In this document: one piece after another, positions 1-7,817 of the stretch
Layout: the number at the start of each line of letters is the position of its first letter
How positions within the stretch are numbered: position 1 is the stretch's first letter
Origin: Pseudomonadota bacterium
GTDB lineage: Bacteria; Myxococcota_A; Bradymonadia; Bradymonadales; GCA-2716585
Length of the DNA stretch: 37,774 bases
Assembly (NCBI GenBank): GCA_005804885.1
Contig: SYOX01000098.1
Location: 1 to 37,774 of the forward strand
Reading direction: 5' to 3'
The notes under the pieces: model-generated
Database searches by the model: none
What the model was told of the DNA's origin: nothing
What the model saw: only the letters and a program-made list of their open reading frames with translations
Program-made: the position numbers and the translations under genes

Positions 1-2
1 TC

Positions 3-377
3 GCCGGCGACAGCGGCGCCGGGGGGGCGGCCGTCTTCAACGCCGGCGGCGGCGCCGGCAACGACGTCGGCAGGCCGAGCGCCGCCCGCACCGACCTCGT
101 GCCCGACATCCAGGTGCCCTTCAACCCCGTCGACGCCCAGATCATGCGCGTCGTCCCCAAGGGCACCGGCGGGTGCGAGATCATCCTCAACGTCGGCACC
201 AGCAGCGGCGTCCAGAAGAACCACGTCGGCGAGATCATCCTCTCGTCCGGGCAGCGCCTCGAAGGCGGCCGCTTCGTCGTCCAGAACGTCACCGCCCGCA
301 GCGCCACCGTCGAGACCAACGCCCCGGCCAACATGGTCGGCGCCGCCAACAAGGCCATCGTGAAGGTCCCGCGTTGA
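3..377 (+). CDS. Secreted/lipoprotein paralog, C-terminal part (5' end outside window)
   Basis: The frame is open from the window edge to a TGA at 375-377, so this is the 3' part of a longer gene. A GTG at 99 exists but is probably internal, because a Gly/Ala/Asn-rich linker reads through it. The last ~80 residues align with the C-termini of the two genes that follow: a module starting near VDAQIMRV, a central GG...ILNVG..SGV segment and a final K-A-I-V-K-V. The tandem arrangement suggests an array of duplicated secreted proteins. No enzymatic motif is visible. Function unknown; the family relationship is what the sequence supports. Confidence 0.7.
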   Translation, partial: AGDSGAGGAAVFNAGGGAGNDVGRPSAARTDLVPDIQVPFNPVDAQIMRVVPKGTGGCEIILNVGTSSGVQKNHVGEIILSSGQRLEGGRFVVQNVTARSATVETNAPANMVGAANKAIVKVPR

Positions 378-415
378 GACCGCCCGATTGACCCGGCCCC
401 AACGGAGCCCTCCTC

Positions 416-1288
416 ATGAGCAGATCACCCCTGACACGCCTGACGCTCTATGGGCTGGTTGTCCTCTTCGCCTCCCTCCTGATGGCAGGCAGCTGCGAGA
501 AAGCCCGCGAGTTCGACAAGCAGAGCGGCGGCGACGACACCCGCAAGAGCGCCAAGAAGCTCTTCTTCGGCCAGAACGTCACCGACTCCATCGACGATCC
601 CCAGGGCGACAACACCGACTGGAAGGAGATCCGCGTCCGCGAGCCCGGCACCATGGGGGTCACGATCTCCATCGACAACCCGCGCCAGATGCACGGCGAG
701 ATCTCCATCCACGACGGCTTCGGCACCGAGCTTGAGCGCCGACCCATCGCCGTGACCGACAACATCTATACCTTCGACCGGATCCCGGTCTATCAAGGCG
801 ATTACTACGTCAAGGTCTTCGTCGACCGCGGCGCCTCGGTCTACACCGCCGGCGCCCGCTTCGAGGGCGAGCTCAAGGCCAACATCACCCCCCCCATCGA
901 GACCGACGAGCCCGACCCGATCAAGCGCGGCGGCGGCGGCCGGGGCAATGGCGGCGGCGGCGCCACCAAGGACCCCGAGCCGAAGGAGGTCGTCGTCGAG
1001 AAGGTGGAGCCCGTCGACCCCCCCGTCGAGGACGAGAGCCAGTTCCTGAGCATCAACGGCCGGATCGCCCGCTTCGTCCCCATGGATGAGGGCGGCACCA
1101 TGCTCACCATCGCCGGCTTCGGCTCCGACGACGGCGTCACCGCGGGCATGTCCGGCACCATCGTCGGCCTGGGGCAGAGCTTCCGCGTCACCCGCGTGAG
1201 CCGCAAGAGCTCCTTCGGCGTCACCAAGGCCGAGGCCGAGCAGCTCCAGCCCTACAAGGTCGTCGTGGTGAGGGTCAAGAAGAAATGA
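416..1288 (+). CDS. Putative lipoprotein with PPC-like domain, tandem paralog 1
   Basis: 290 residues. The N-terminus has a hydrophobic signal ending in AGSC, an imperfect lipobox with Cys near residue 27, so export as a lipoprotein is likely but not certain. Residues ~48-150 (FFGQNVTDSIDDPQGDNTDWKEI onwards) resemble a bacterial pre-peptidase C-terminal type beta-sandwich. A Gly-rich, then Pro/Glu/Val-rich linker follows, and a C-terminal module (~205-290) is shared with both neighbours. The ATG has a GGAG about 9 nt upstream. The stop overlaps the start of the next gene (ATGA), which implies translational coupling. No catalytic residues are recognised; a structural or surface role is an inference. 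Confidence 0.85.
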   Translation: MSRSPLTRLTLYGLVVLFASLLMAGSCEKAREFDKQSGGDDTRKSAKKLFFGQNVTDSIDDPQGDNTDWKEIRVREPGTMGVTISIDNPRQMHGEISIHDGFGTELERRPIAVTDNIYTFDRIPVYQGDYYVKVFVDRGASVYTAGARFEGELKANITPPIETDEPDPIKRGGGGRGNGGGGATKDPEPKEVVVEKVEPVDPPVEDESQFLSINGRIARFVPMDEGGTMLTIAGFGSDDGVTAGMSGTIVGLGQSFRVTRVSRKSSFGVTKAEAEQLQPYKVVVVRVKKK

Positions 1289-2160
1289 TCGCCATCTCTG
1301 CAAGGCTCGCCCTCGTCGCCGCGCTGGCTCCGCTGGCCGCGCTGGCCGGCTGCGCCACGACCGACGGCAACACTCTGAGCGACGCCGATCGCATCGACGG
1401 CCAGCGCAACGGCGCGCTGGCCGTCTTCATCAACCGCAAGGTCACCGACTCCATCCACGTCCCGGACGGCGACGCCGTCGACTGGAAGTTCGTCGACATC
1501 ACCCAGAACGGCATCATGCGCGTCGCCGTCGCCTTCGACGAGCCCGATCGCGTCGACGGCGAGGTCGTCCTGAGGGACAACTTCGCCACCGTCATCGAGC
1601 GACAGGCGATCACCGGCGGCCGCAGCCTCTACGCCTTCGAGGCCGTCAACGCCGTGCGCGGGCGCTACTACGTCGAGATCCGCGGCGACGGCGGCGCTTC
1701 GGTCTACACCGTCGGCGTGGCCTTCGAAGAGCCCAACTTCGGCGTCAGCTTCATCCCCGACAAGCCGGTCGACCGGAGAGCCGACCAGGGCGGCGGACGC
1801 CGGATCACCAGCAACAGCACCGTCGTCGGCCCCGTCGGCGATCCCGAACCCGAAGAGAAGCCCGAGGAGAAGCCCGAGGAGAAGCCCGAGGTCAAGCCCG
1901 ACACCAGCAACCAGCTCGGCGTCAGCGGCTCCATCCGGCGAGTGACCGCGCTTGAGGACGGCGGCGCCATCCTCACCGTCTTTGTCGGCGGCCCCAACGG
2001 CGAGCTTGTCGTCGCCGGGACGGGCGGCACGATCAACGGCCTCGGCGCCAGCGTCGTTGTCCGCTCGCGCTCCGGCAATTTCGCCCGCGCCTTCACCAAG
2101 GCCGAGGCCGAGCAGCTCGAGCCCTACAAGGCCGTGACCTTCTCCGTCAAGAAGCCCTGA
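1285..2160 (+). CDS. Putative lipoprotein with PPC-like domain, tandem paralog 2
   Basis: 291 residues. The signal peptide has a clear lipobox LAGC (Cys at ~22). The domain order matches the upstream paralog: a PPC-like beta domain (VTDSIHVPDGDAVDWKFVDI), a linker and a C-terminal module ending in TKAEAEQLEPYKAV. The linker is built of four PEEK/PEVK tetrapeptides encoded by a 12-bp tandem repeat, so its length can vary by slippage. It overlaps the preceding gene by 4 bp (ATGA). Convergent with the glyoxalase gene, leaving 66 bp between stops. Function unknown; likely an outer-membrane-anchored surface protein. Confidence 0.85.
   Translation: MIAISARLALVAALAPLAALAGCATTDGNTLSDADRIDGQRNGALAVFINRKVTDSIHVPDGDAVDWKFVDITQNGIMRVAVAFDEPDRVDGEVVLRDNFATVIERQAITGGRSLYAFEAVNAVRGRYYVEIRGDGGASVYTVGVAFEEPNFGVSFIPDKPVDRRADQGGGRRITSNSTVVGPVGDPEPEEKPEEKPEEKPEVKPDTSNQLGVSGSIRRVTALEDGGAILTVFVGGPNGELVVAGTGGTINGLGASVVVRSRSGNFARAFTKAEAEQLEPYKAVTFSVKKP
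1849..1896 (+). repeat. 12-bp in-frame tandem repeat (4 units) encoding PEEK linker
   Basis: Four consecutive 12-bp units of the form CCCGAGGAGAAG, the last reading CCCGAGGTCAAG. They encode Pro-Glu-Glu-Lys repeats in the linker of the lipoprotein. The unit is a multiple of three, so copy-number change keeps the frame. Confidence 0.9.
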
Positions 2161-2226
2161 TCCCGCGCCTGACGCACCGCTCGCCTTGATCTGCTCTCTC
2201 TCTCTTGTCCCCTGAGGCTTTCCCGC

Positions 2227-3018
2227 CTACCACGTGTTGCGCAGCGCGCGCGTTGTCACGAAGGCCCGCTCGGCGCGATCGGTCGACTCGAAGGCGGCCC
2301 ACGCCGCCGGGTATCCCTCCTCAAGCGCCCTCTGGAGCCTGGGGTCCGCGCACCGGAAGAAGGGCGACCAGGCCCGCTCCTGGCCGAGCGTCGACTGGAA
2401 GTATCGGCCCTGGGCCCTGGCCCGCCGGGCCTCCTCCAGCCCTTGGAGCGCCGCCGCGTTCGCGGGCTCGATCGACAGGCAGAACTCCAGGTTGTTGACC
2501 GCGTAATCGTGGCCCGGGTAGAGCAGCGTCTCGTCGGGCAGGCGCGCCAGCGGCCCCGTAAAGGTCCTGTAGAGGGTCTGGGGGTCGCCCCCGAAGCGGC
2601 AGTTGCCGGCCCCGCCGACGAAGACCGTGTCGCCGCACAGGAGGTGTCCGGGCCAGTAGAGCGAGATGTGGCCCTGCGTGTGCCCAGGGGTCTCCAGGAC
2701 CTCCAGCGCGTGCGGGCCGACCTCGATCTTGTCGCCCTGGACCAGGAGGCGCTGCCCGCCGTCGATCATCGACCGCTCGGCCGAGGGCACGGCGAGCCGC
2801 GCGCCGGTGGCCTGGAGGGTGTGGGCATTGCCTTGGGTGTGATCGGGGTGCCAGTGGGTGTTGACGACCCAGGAGATGGACAGCCCCAGGGCCTGGACCC
2901 GGGCCAGCGCGGCGTCGCTGTCCACCGGATCGACGAGGACCCCCTGTCCGCCGGGCGCGTCGAAGGCGAGCGCGAAATGGTTGTCGCCCTTGGTGCTGGC
3001 GATGATCTCGATGTGCAT
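2227..3018 (-). CDS. gloB: Hydroxyacylglutathione hydrolase (glyoxalase II), MBL fold
   Basis: 263 residues, the usual glyoxalase II length. It hydrolyses S-D-lactoylglutathione to D-lactate and glutathione in methylglyoxal detoxification, in the cytoplasm. The binuclear metal ligands are all visible: His55, His57, Asp59 and His60 in THWHPDH, His113 in PGHTQGH, Asp130 in LLCGDTVF and His170 in YPGHDY. The Asn-Asn-Leu-Glu-Phe stretch and a C-terminal region typical of the HAGH C-terminal domain follow. It starts at an ATG and is divergent from the TlpA-like gene across 147 bp. A related thioesterase-type MBL enzyme is possible, but the motif set and C-terminus favour GloB. Confidence 0.88.
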   Translation of the reverse strand: MHIEIIASTKGDNHFALAFDAPGGQGVLVDPVDSDAALARVQALGLSISWVVNTHWHPDHTQGNAHTLQATGARLAVPSAERSMIDGGQRLLVQGDKIEVGPHALEVLETPGHTQGHISLYWPGHLLCGDTVFVGGAGNCRFGGDPQTLYRTFTGPLARLPDETLLYPGHDYAVNNLEFCLSIEPANAAALQGLEEARRARAQGRYFQSTLGQERAWSPFFRCADPRLQRALEEGYPAAWAAFESTDRAERAFVTTRALRNTW

Positions 3019-3165
3019 GGGTGAGCCCCGTCGCGGTTGGCCTTTGGGTGATCTTGGGGCATGCTAGAGGAGAGAAGATCGCCGGGCTGCCCTGACGCAC
3101 CGGCGCGCAGCCAGGAGGATCTCCCTTCGCGGCCTTCAAATCAACCGGAGCCCAAGCTCGAAGCC

Positions 3166-3768
3166 ATGCTGACCCAAACACACAAGCTCGTCGTCCTGCT
3201 CGCCAGCGCGGGGATCCTCGTCGGCTTCATCGCCATGGTCGAGGCGCGCGGGGACGAGCGCGAGCGCCACTCCATGGTCGAGGACGTCGCCGCCCTCGGC
3301 GGGGAGACGGCCGATCGGCCGGCCCCCGACTGGTCCTTGCCGACCCGCGAAGGCTCAACGCTGTCGTTGCGCGATCTGCGCGGCAAGGTCGTCTTCTTGA
3401 ACTTCTGGGCCTCCTGGTGCCCGCCTTGCGTCGAAGAGATGCCCTCGATGGAGCAGCTCGCGCGCAAGTACCAGGGCCGCGATCTGGTCATGGTCGCCGT
3501 CAGCCAGGATGACAGCGCCGAGGCCGTCGAGGCCTTCCTGAACTCGAGCGACCCGTCCACGGGGGAGCCCATCATGCCGTCGGGGCCGGTGACGATGCGC
3601 GTGGCCCTCGACCCCTCTGCGGCCACCTCGCGCAGCTATGGCACTGAGCGCCTGCCCGAGACCTACATCATCGATAGAGAGGGGCGAGTCGTTGCGCGCT
3701 TCGTCAACAAGTACGACTGGGGCCGCGAAGAGGTCGATCGCTTCATCGAGCGCCTCTTGAGGCAATAG
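3166..3768 (+). CDS. TlpA/ResA-like thioredoxin-fold protein
   Basis: 200 residues from the ATG at 3166. The frame is open further upstream, but the hydrophobic N-terminal anchor (residues 7-23) starts just after this ATG. A periplasmic thioredoxin fold follows, with WASWCPPC (Cys85-Pro-Pro-Cys88) and the cis-Pro in RLPETYIID (Pro164). The family reduces disulfides or delivers electrons for cytochrome c maturation and related extracytoplasmic redox work. The single N-terminal helix suggests membrane tethering facing the periplasm. The exact partner cannot be deduced, because no cytochrome c maturation genes are adjacent. Confidence 0.85.
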   Translation: MLTQTHKLVVLLASAGILVGFIAMVEARGDERERHSMVEDVAALGGETADRPAPDWSLPTREGSTLSLRDLRGKVVFLNFWASWCPPCVEEMPSMEQLARKYQGRDLVMVAVSQDDSAEAVEAFLNSSDPSTGEPIMPSGPVTMRVALDPSAATSRSYGTERLPETYIIDREGRVVARFVNKYDWGREEVDRFIERLLRQ

Positions 3769-3801
3769 CGCCCGCTTCAGCGCCAACCCAGGCCAGAGCC
3801 C

Positions 3802-5154
3802 ATGACCACCCTCGACGCCCTGGACACCTCAAGCCTCGAGAAGGCCCTCAAGAAAGCCCGGCGGGCCGACGACATGCCCCGCGTGGCGGCGCTGGCGCTC
3901 TCGCTGGCCGCCATGTACCGACTCTCCGATCGGCGCGACAGAGCCCGCGAGCTCTACACGCTGGCCTACGAGACCTGCGTCGAGCTCAAGGACCTCGACG
4001 TCGCCGAGGAGGCCGCCACCCAGATGAGCCAGATGGCCCTCGAAGAGGGCAACGGCCGCGACTCGGTCCGCTGGAGCCAGCGCGTCCTGGCCTGCGTTGA
4101 CCAGCCATCGAGCCCAGACCCTCGCCGTGCCCGCCTGCTGCACAACCTCGCGGTCGCCCACATCCACCTCGAGGAGCCGACGCTGGCGCTGGGGCGCTAC
4201 GGCGAGGCGCTGCGCTTCTGGGGGGACGGGCCGGAGGCGGTCGGGAGGCGCAGCTCGTTGATCGGCCAGGGCGAGCTGCTGGTCGAGGCCGGCGAGTTCA
4301 CCGAGGCGGTCGGGGCGCTGCTGGCCGCCAGCGCGCTCTTCGGCGAGGGCGTCGGTCAGGACGAGCTGCGGCTGGAGGCGTGCGTCTGTGAGCTGCTTGG
4401 GGCGGCGCTGGTCGGTTGCGGGCGGCACGCCGAGGCGGTCGCGCCGCTGCGCCGCGCGGGTCGCCTCTGGGAGCACCTGGAGGCCCCGCTTGACCATCGC
4501 CGGGTCGTGCTGGCGCTGGCCGAGGCGCTGCTGGCCGTCGACGTCGAGGATCCGGCCTGGGAGGCGAAGGGCGACCCCTTCAAGGAGGGGATCGCCTGCT
4601 GCCAGTCCTTCGTGGCGCTCTCGCGCGCCTCGGGCGACGTCGACGGCATGATCCACGGCGGCTGGATGATCGCGGGGGCCTACGAGCGCCTCGGGGACTG
4701 CGCCAGGGCCTCGGAGGCCTGGGAGCGCCTCGGCGAGCAGGCCGAGCAGATGGGCAGCCCGGGCCGGGATCTCCTGCTCAAGGCCGCCCAGGTCGCGCTC
4801 GCCGCCCCGAAGGGCGCTCCCCGAGGCCGCCTGCCCGTGCTCGATCGCGCCGAGGCGCTCTACCTGCGGGCCGAGGACGACGCCGGCGCCCTGTGGTGCT
4901 GCCACCAGCGGGTCGAGCTGCTCGTGGCCCTGGAGGAGTGGGAGCAGGCCGCCGCCGCCGTGGAGCGGATCCGGCAGCTTGGGGAGCCCGCGCCGGACAA
5001 GGACATCTTGCTGCTGGCGCACTTGACCGATCTGCGCCTGCGCGGCGGCCAGATCGCCGAGGCTCGCCAGTCGGCCGCCGCCGCGCTGGCCCTCATGGCA
5101 GACAGGCCGCACCCCATGAAGGCCTCGCTGGAGGGGCTCGTCGGGAGGCGTTGA
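3802..5154 (+). CDS. TPR-repeat protein
   Basis: 450 residues, almost wholly alpha-helical. Repeated TPR-like pairs run the whole length (for example ALSLAAMYRLSDRRDRARELYTL, then LLHNLAVAHIHLEEPTLALG). There is no signal peptide and no membrane segment, so it is probably a cytoplasmic scaffold. ATG start 33 bp after the TlpA-like gene, so possibly co-transcribed with it. It converges on the glycosyltransferase gene with only 4 bp between stop codons, leaving no room for a separate terminator. The partner is unknown. Confidence 0.8.
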   Translation: MTTLDALDTSSLEKALKKARRADDMPRVAALALSLAAMYRLSDRRDRARELYTLAYETCVELKDLDVAEEAATQMSQMALEEGNGRDSVRWSQRVLACVDQPSSPDPRRARLLHNLAVAHIHLEEPTLALGRYGEALRFWGDGPEAVGRRSSLIGQGELLVEAGEFTEAVGALLAASALFGEGVGQDELRLEACVCELLGAALVGCGRHAEAVAPLRRAGRLWEHLEAPLDHRRVVLALAEALLAVDVEDPAWEAKGDPFKEGIACCQSFVALSRASGDVDGMIHGGWMIAGAYERLGDCARASEAWERLGEQAEQMGSPGRDLLLKAAQVALAAPKGAPRGRLPVLDRAEALYLRAEDDAGALWCCHQRVELLVALEEWEQAAAAVERIRQLGEPAPDKDILLLAHLTDLRLRGGQIAEARQSAAAALALMADRPHPMKASLEGLVGRR

Positions 5155-5158
5155 GGGC

Positions 5159-6361
5159 TCAGGTCCGCCAGCGCCGCGGCTCGGGGGCCATGGTCTCGGG
5201 GTCGCCCGCGGCGACGATCTCGGCGTAGAAGCCGACCATGCGGTCAAAGGCCGCCGACCAGTCAAAGTGGCGCTCGGCGAACTGTCGGGCGCGCAGCCTC
5301 ATGGCCGGCAGCTCGCCCGATCCCAGCAGCTCGATGGCGCGCTCGGCCAGCGCGTCGGCGTCGTTGTAGGGCACCAGCGCGCCGCAGCGGGCGCGGGTGA
5401 CGAGCTCCTGCACCGCGCCCGCGTCGGCGGCGATCAGCGCGCAGCCCGAGGCCATCGCCTCGGCCGCCGAGAGCCCGAAGGTCTCGAAGGCCGAAAGCGC
5501 GAAGGTCGCGTCCGCCGAGGCGTACCAGCGCGCCATCAGGCCCGGATCGTTGATGTAACCCAGGTAATGGATCCCCTCGGGGTGCTGCGCCATGAAGGCG
5601 TCCAGCTTCGGCTTGCCGGGGCCGACGCCCGCGATGACCAGCATGGGCCGATGCGCCGCGTAGATCCTCGGGTAGGCGCCCAGCAAGGCGCTCAGGCCCT
5701 TCTCTTCAAGGAGGCGGTGGGGGAAGAAGAGCAGCGGCCGATCGCCCTCGACCCCGACCGAGGCCCGCAACTCCGGGTCGCGCCGCTTCGGGTCAAAGCG
5801 GGCGGTGTCGACGCCCAGCGGGGTCTGGAAGACGCGGGGGATGCGCTCGGCCCACAGGCCCTCGACGACGCAGTCGGCCGCCGCGAAGGTCGCCTTCAGC
5901 TTCCCGTAGGTCTGCCGCGCGTACCACCACGCGGCCCGCTCGCCGAGGCGCCCGAGCGCAGGCGAGAGCTGGCCCAGCGGGCGGGCCACGTAGGCGCGCG
6001 GGTAGTCGGCGTGCCAGAAGCCCGTCAGCGCCGCGCGCAGCCCCTGCGCCGCCGCCCGGACGACCCAGGGCAGCACGTAGGGGGAGCCGATCTCGATCAG
6101 GTCGGGGTCAAAGCGCCGCAGGATGCGCCGCATCCTGTGGATATCCATCATGAATCGGTAGTTGGCGTCCACGGCGATGCCGGGGAAGTGGACGACCCGG
6201 ACGTGGGGCGCCAGGTGCTCGACGGCCTCGTGGTCGTCGGGCTCAAAGAGGGTGTATTCGTGCTCGGGCCGGCTCAGGAAGTACGCAAGCTTGTGCTTGT
6301 GGTACGTCTTCACGCCGCCGCCCGTCTGGGAGTAGAAGTTGTTGATGTCGCAGATGTGCAT
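5159..6361 (-). CDS. Glycosyltransferase family 4 (GT-B fold)
   Basis: 400 residues. The N-terminal Rossmann domain begins MHICDINNFYSQTGGGVKTY, with the Gly-rich loop that binds the acceptor side. The C-terminal domain carries HRLLEEKG (Arg216, Lys221) and the EX7E nucleotide-sugar motif (Glu293 and Glu301 in AFETFGLSAAEAMASG). The family transfers sugars from nucleotide-activated donors to lipid or glycan acceptors. No polysaccharide cluster surrounds it, so donor and acceptor stay unknown; glycolipid or exopolysaccharide synthesis is an inference. Divergent from maf across 70 bp that includes a T-rich patch. Confidence 0.87.
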   Translation of the reverse strand: MHICDINNFYSQTGGGVKTYHKHKLAYFLSRPEHEYTLFEPDDHEAVEHLAPHVRVVHFPGIAVDANYRFMMDIHRMRRILRRFDPDLIEIGSPYVLPWVVRAAAQGLRAALTGFWHADYPRAYVARPLGQLSPALGRLGERAAWWYARQTYGKLKATFAAADCVVEGLWAERIPRVFQTPLGVDTARFDPKRRDPELRASVGVEGDRPLLFFPHRLLEEKGLSALLGAYPRIYAAHRPMLVIAGVGPGKPKLDAFMAQHPEGIHYLGYINDPGLMARWYASADATFALSAFETFGLSAAEAMASGCALIAADAGAVQELVTRARCGALVPYNDADALAERAIELLGSGELPAMRLRARQFAERHFDWSAAFDRMVGFYAEIVAAGDPETMAPEPRRWRT

Positions 6362-6431
6362 CGGCTCGCTCGTCGGCTCGGGTCCGCGGCGTCGTTAACA
6401 GTTTTTTCCAGATTTCGGAAGGGGGCAGACC

Positions 6432-7010
6432 TTGAGACTCATCCTCGCATCCACCTCTCGCCATCGCCGAGCGCTGCTCGATCGGCTAGGGATCGACTAC
6501 GAGGCGCTGCCTCACGCCTGCGACGAGGCCGCCGCCCAGGCCAGCGCCCTCGCGCCAGAGGCTCTGGCTGCCGACCTCGCCCTGGCCAAGGCCCAGAGCC
6601 TCCGGCCGGCCCACCCCGGGGCCTGGATCCTGGGCTCGGATCAGGTCCTCGATCTGGACGGCGAGGTGCTGGGCAAGCCAGGATCCCCGGAGCGGGCGGT
6701 CGAGCAGCTCGCTCGCCTCCAGGGTCGCTCCCACCGGCTCTTGACCGCGGCGTGCCTGCTCGGCCCTGATGGGCAGCGGCGCGAGGCGCTCGACGTCCAC
6801 ACGCTCCGGATGAGGGCGCTCGACGCGGCGGCGCTGGCCCGCTACGTCGCCGCCGATCAACCGCTGGACTGCTGCGGCTCCTACATGATCGAGGCGCGCG
6901 GGATAGCCCTCTTCGAATCCATTCAGGGATCGGACTTCACCGCCATCGTCGGCCTGCCCATGATCGCGGTCGTCTCCATGCTCGCCGAGGCCGGCTTCCC
7001 CGTGCATTGA
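6432..7010 (+). CDS. Maf-family nucleotide pyrophosphatase (YceF-like)
   Basis: 192 residues starting at TTG (6432), preceded by GGAAGGGGG as ribosome binding site. Family proteins begin (M)xLILASTS exactly here, which fixes the start. Key features are STSRHRR at the N-terminus, GSDQVLDLDGEVLGKP (catalytic Asp70, Lys82), CGSYMIEARGIALFESIQGSD and the final VGLPMIAV. Maf proteins hydrolyse modified or non-canonical nucleoside triphosphates to monophosphates. The GSDQ form and C-terminal pattern are closer to YceF (7-methyl-GTP pyrophosphatase) than to dTTP/UTP-type Maf, but substrate assignment is inference. The gene ends 17 bp before the transposable unit. Confidence 0.87.
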   Translation: MRLILASTSRHRRALLDRLGIDYEALPHACDEAAAQASALAPEALAADLALAKAQSLRPAHPGAWILGSDQVLDLDGEVLGKPGSPERAVEQLARLQGRSHRLLTAACLLGPDGQRREALDVHTLRMRALDAAALARYVAADQPLDCCGSYMIEARGIALFESIQGSDFTAIVGLPMIAVVSMLAEAGFPVH

Positions 7011-7027
7011 CCCTCGCCAACGCGCAG

Positions 7028-7768
7028 CCCCACGCTCCTCGCACCGCCCGTTGGGCGGGCTCGTCGGGTGGGGCTTGGATGCGCGGGGTGGGCTGCGACC
7101 TCTCGGTCGCAGGCCAGCGCAAGGGCGATAGCAACGCGTGAGGGCTGTCGGTGCGCAACATGAAGGGCAGCGCGGCCGAGGACATGGGAGGCTGGCCGGG
7201 TGTCAAGAGCCGGAGCGAACATGTCTTTCAGCAGGTTGATCTACCACGTCATTTTTCACACCCTCGACAAACGGCCGCTGATCACCGAGTCGGTCGAGGC
7301 GCGGCTTTATCCCATCCTCTCCCACCTCGTGCTTGAATACGGAGGGGTGCAGCTCGCGGTGGGCGGCGTTGAGAGCCACATCCATCTGGTCTGCGCGATG
7401 CCCGTGACGGCGACCCCGAGCCAATTCGTCCGGTATCTCAAGAGCGCGAGTTCAGGCCGGATCAACAGGACTCTGAGCATGAAAGAGCCCTTTCGGTGGC
7501 ATGCTGGTTACGGCATCCTGACCGTCAACCCCCACGATTTGACGCGCCTCCTGCAGTACGTCGCCAAGCAGAAAGAACATCACGATCGCCGAACAACCAC
7601 GCCTCACTGGGAAGCCCCTCTGGCAAACCAGAGCCCCTGACCGTCCCTGCAAGTTATCGCCGACCGCCCGCAGGCCTGCGACCGACAGGTCGCAGCCCGC
7701 CCCGCTCATCCAAGCCCCACCCGACGAGCCCGTCCCCCCTTGTGGGGGGCGGTGCGAGGAGCGTGGGG
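7028..7768 (+). mobile_element. Y1-transposase unit with inverted double-hairpin ends (REPtron-like)
   Basis: About 741 bp. The left end (7028-7112) has an imperfect hairpin (outer stem CCCCAC/GTGGGG at 7028-7073, inner stem CCGCCC/GGGCGG) followed by a perfect one, CTGCGACC-TCTC-GGTCGCAG (7093-7112). The right end (7676-7768) carries the same two hairpins in reverse orientation: CTGCGACC-GACA-GGTCGCAG, then the long hairpin ending in GTGGGG. The transposase gene lies between. This is the arrangement of a REP pair flanking a RAYT (TnpA_REP) gene. Three gene-less relatives are in the window. Exact ends and target site are inferred from shared sequence only. Confidence 0.75.
7221..7640 (+). CDS. 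Y1 (HUH) transposase, IS200/RAYT family
   Basis: 139 residues from ATG 7221; a GTG at 7200 is in frame, but family members begin close to MSFSRL. It shows the HUH motif ESHIHLV (His53-x-His55) and the catalytic Tyr113 in LLQYVAKQKEHH, the classic IS200/IS605 'YxxxQxxHH' helix. Such enzymes cut and join single-stranded DNA at subterminal hairpins through a 5'-phosphotyrosine. Length and fold fit IS200 TnpA or REP-associated transposases. The flanking inverted REP-like hairpins argue for the REP-associated type. The gene is visibly less GC-rich than its neighbours, which fits horizontal origin. Both catalytic motifs are intact, so it may still be active. Confidence 0.85.
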   Translation: MSFSRLIYHVIFHTLDKRPLITESVEARLYPILSHLVLEYGGVQLAVGGVESHIHLVCAMPVTATPSQFVRYLKSASSGRINRTLSMKEPFRWHAGYGILTVNPHDLTRLLQYVAKQKEHHDRRTTTPHWEAPLANQSP

Positions 7769-7811
7769 CGATCGTGGAGCGTGGGATGATCGTGGAGCGT
7801 GGGGTGTCGCG
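7758..7811 (+). repeat. 18-bp tandem repeat, 3 units, at right end of the transposase unit
   Basis: Three units of GGAGCGTGGGGCGATCGT and variants; the first unit overlaps the terminal 11 bp of the element. The array stops 6 bp before the stop codon of the minus-strand lipoprotein gene. The same unit recurs at the right ends of the other copies. Confidence 0.8.
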
Positions 7812-7817
7812 CGTGGT

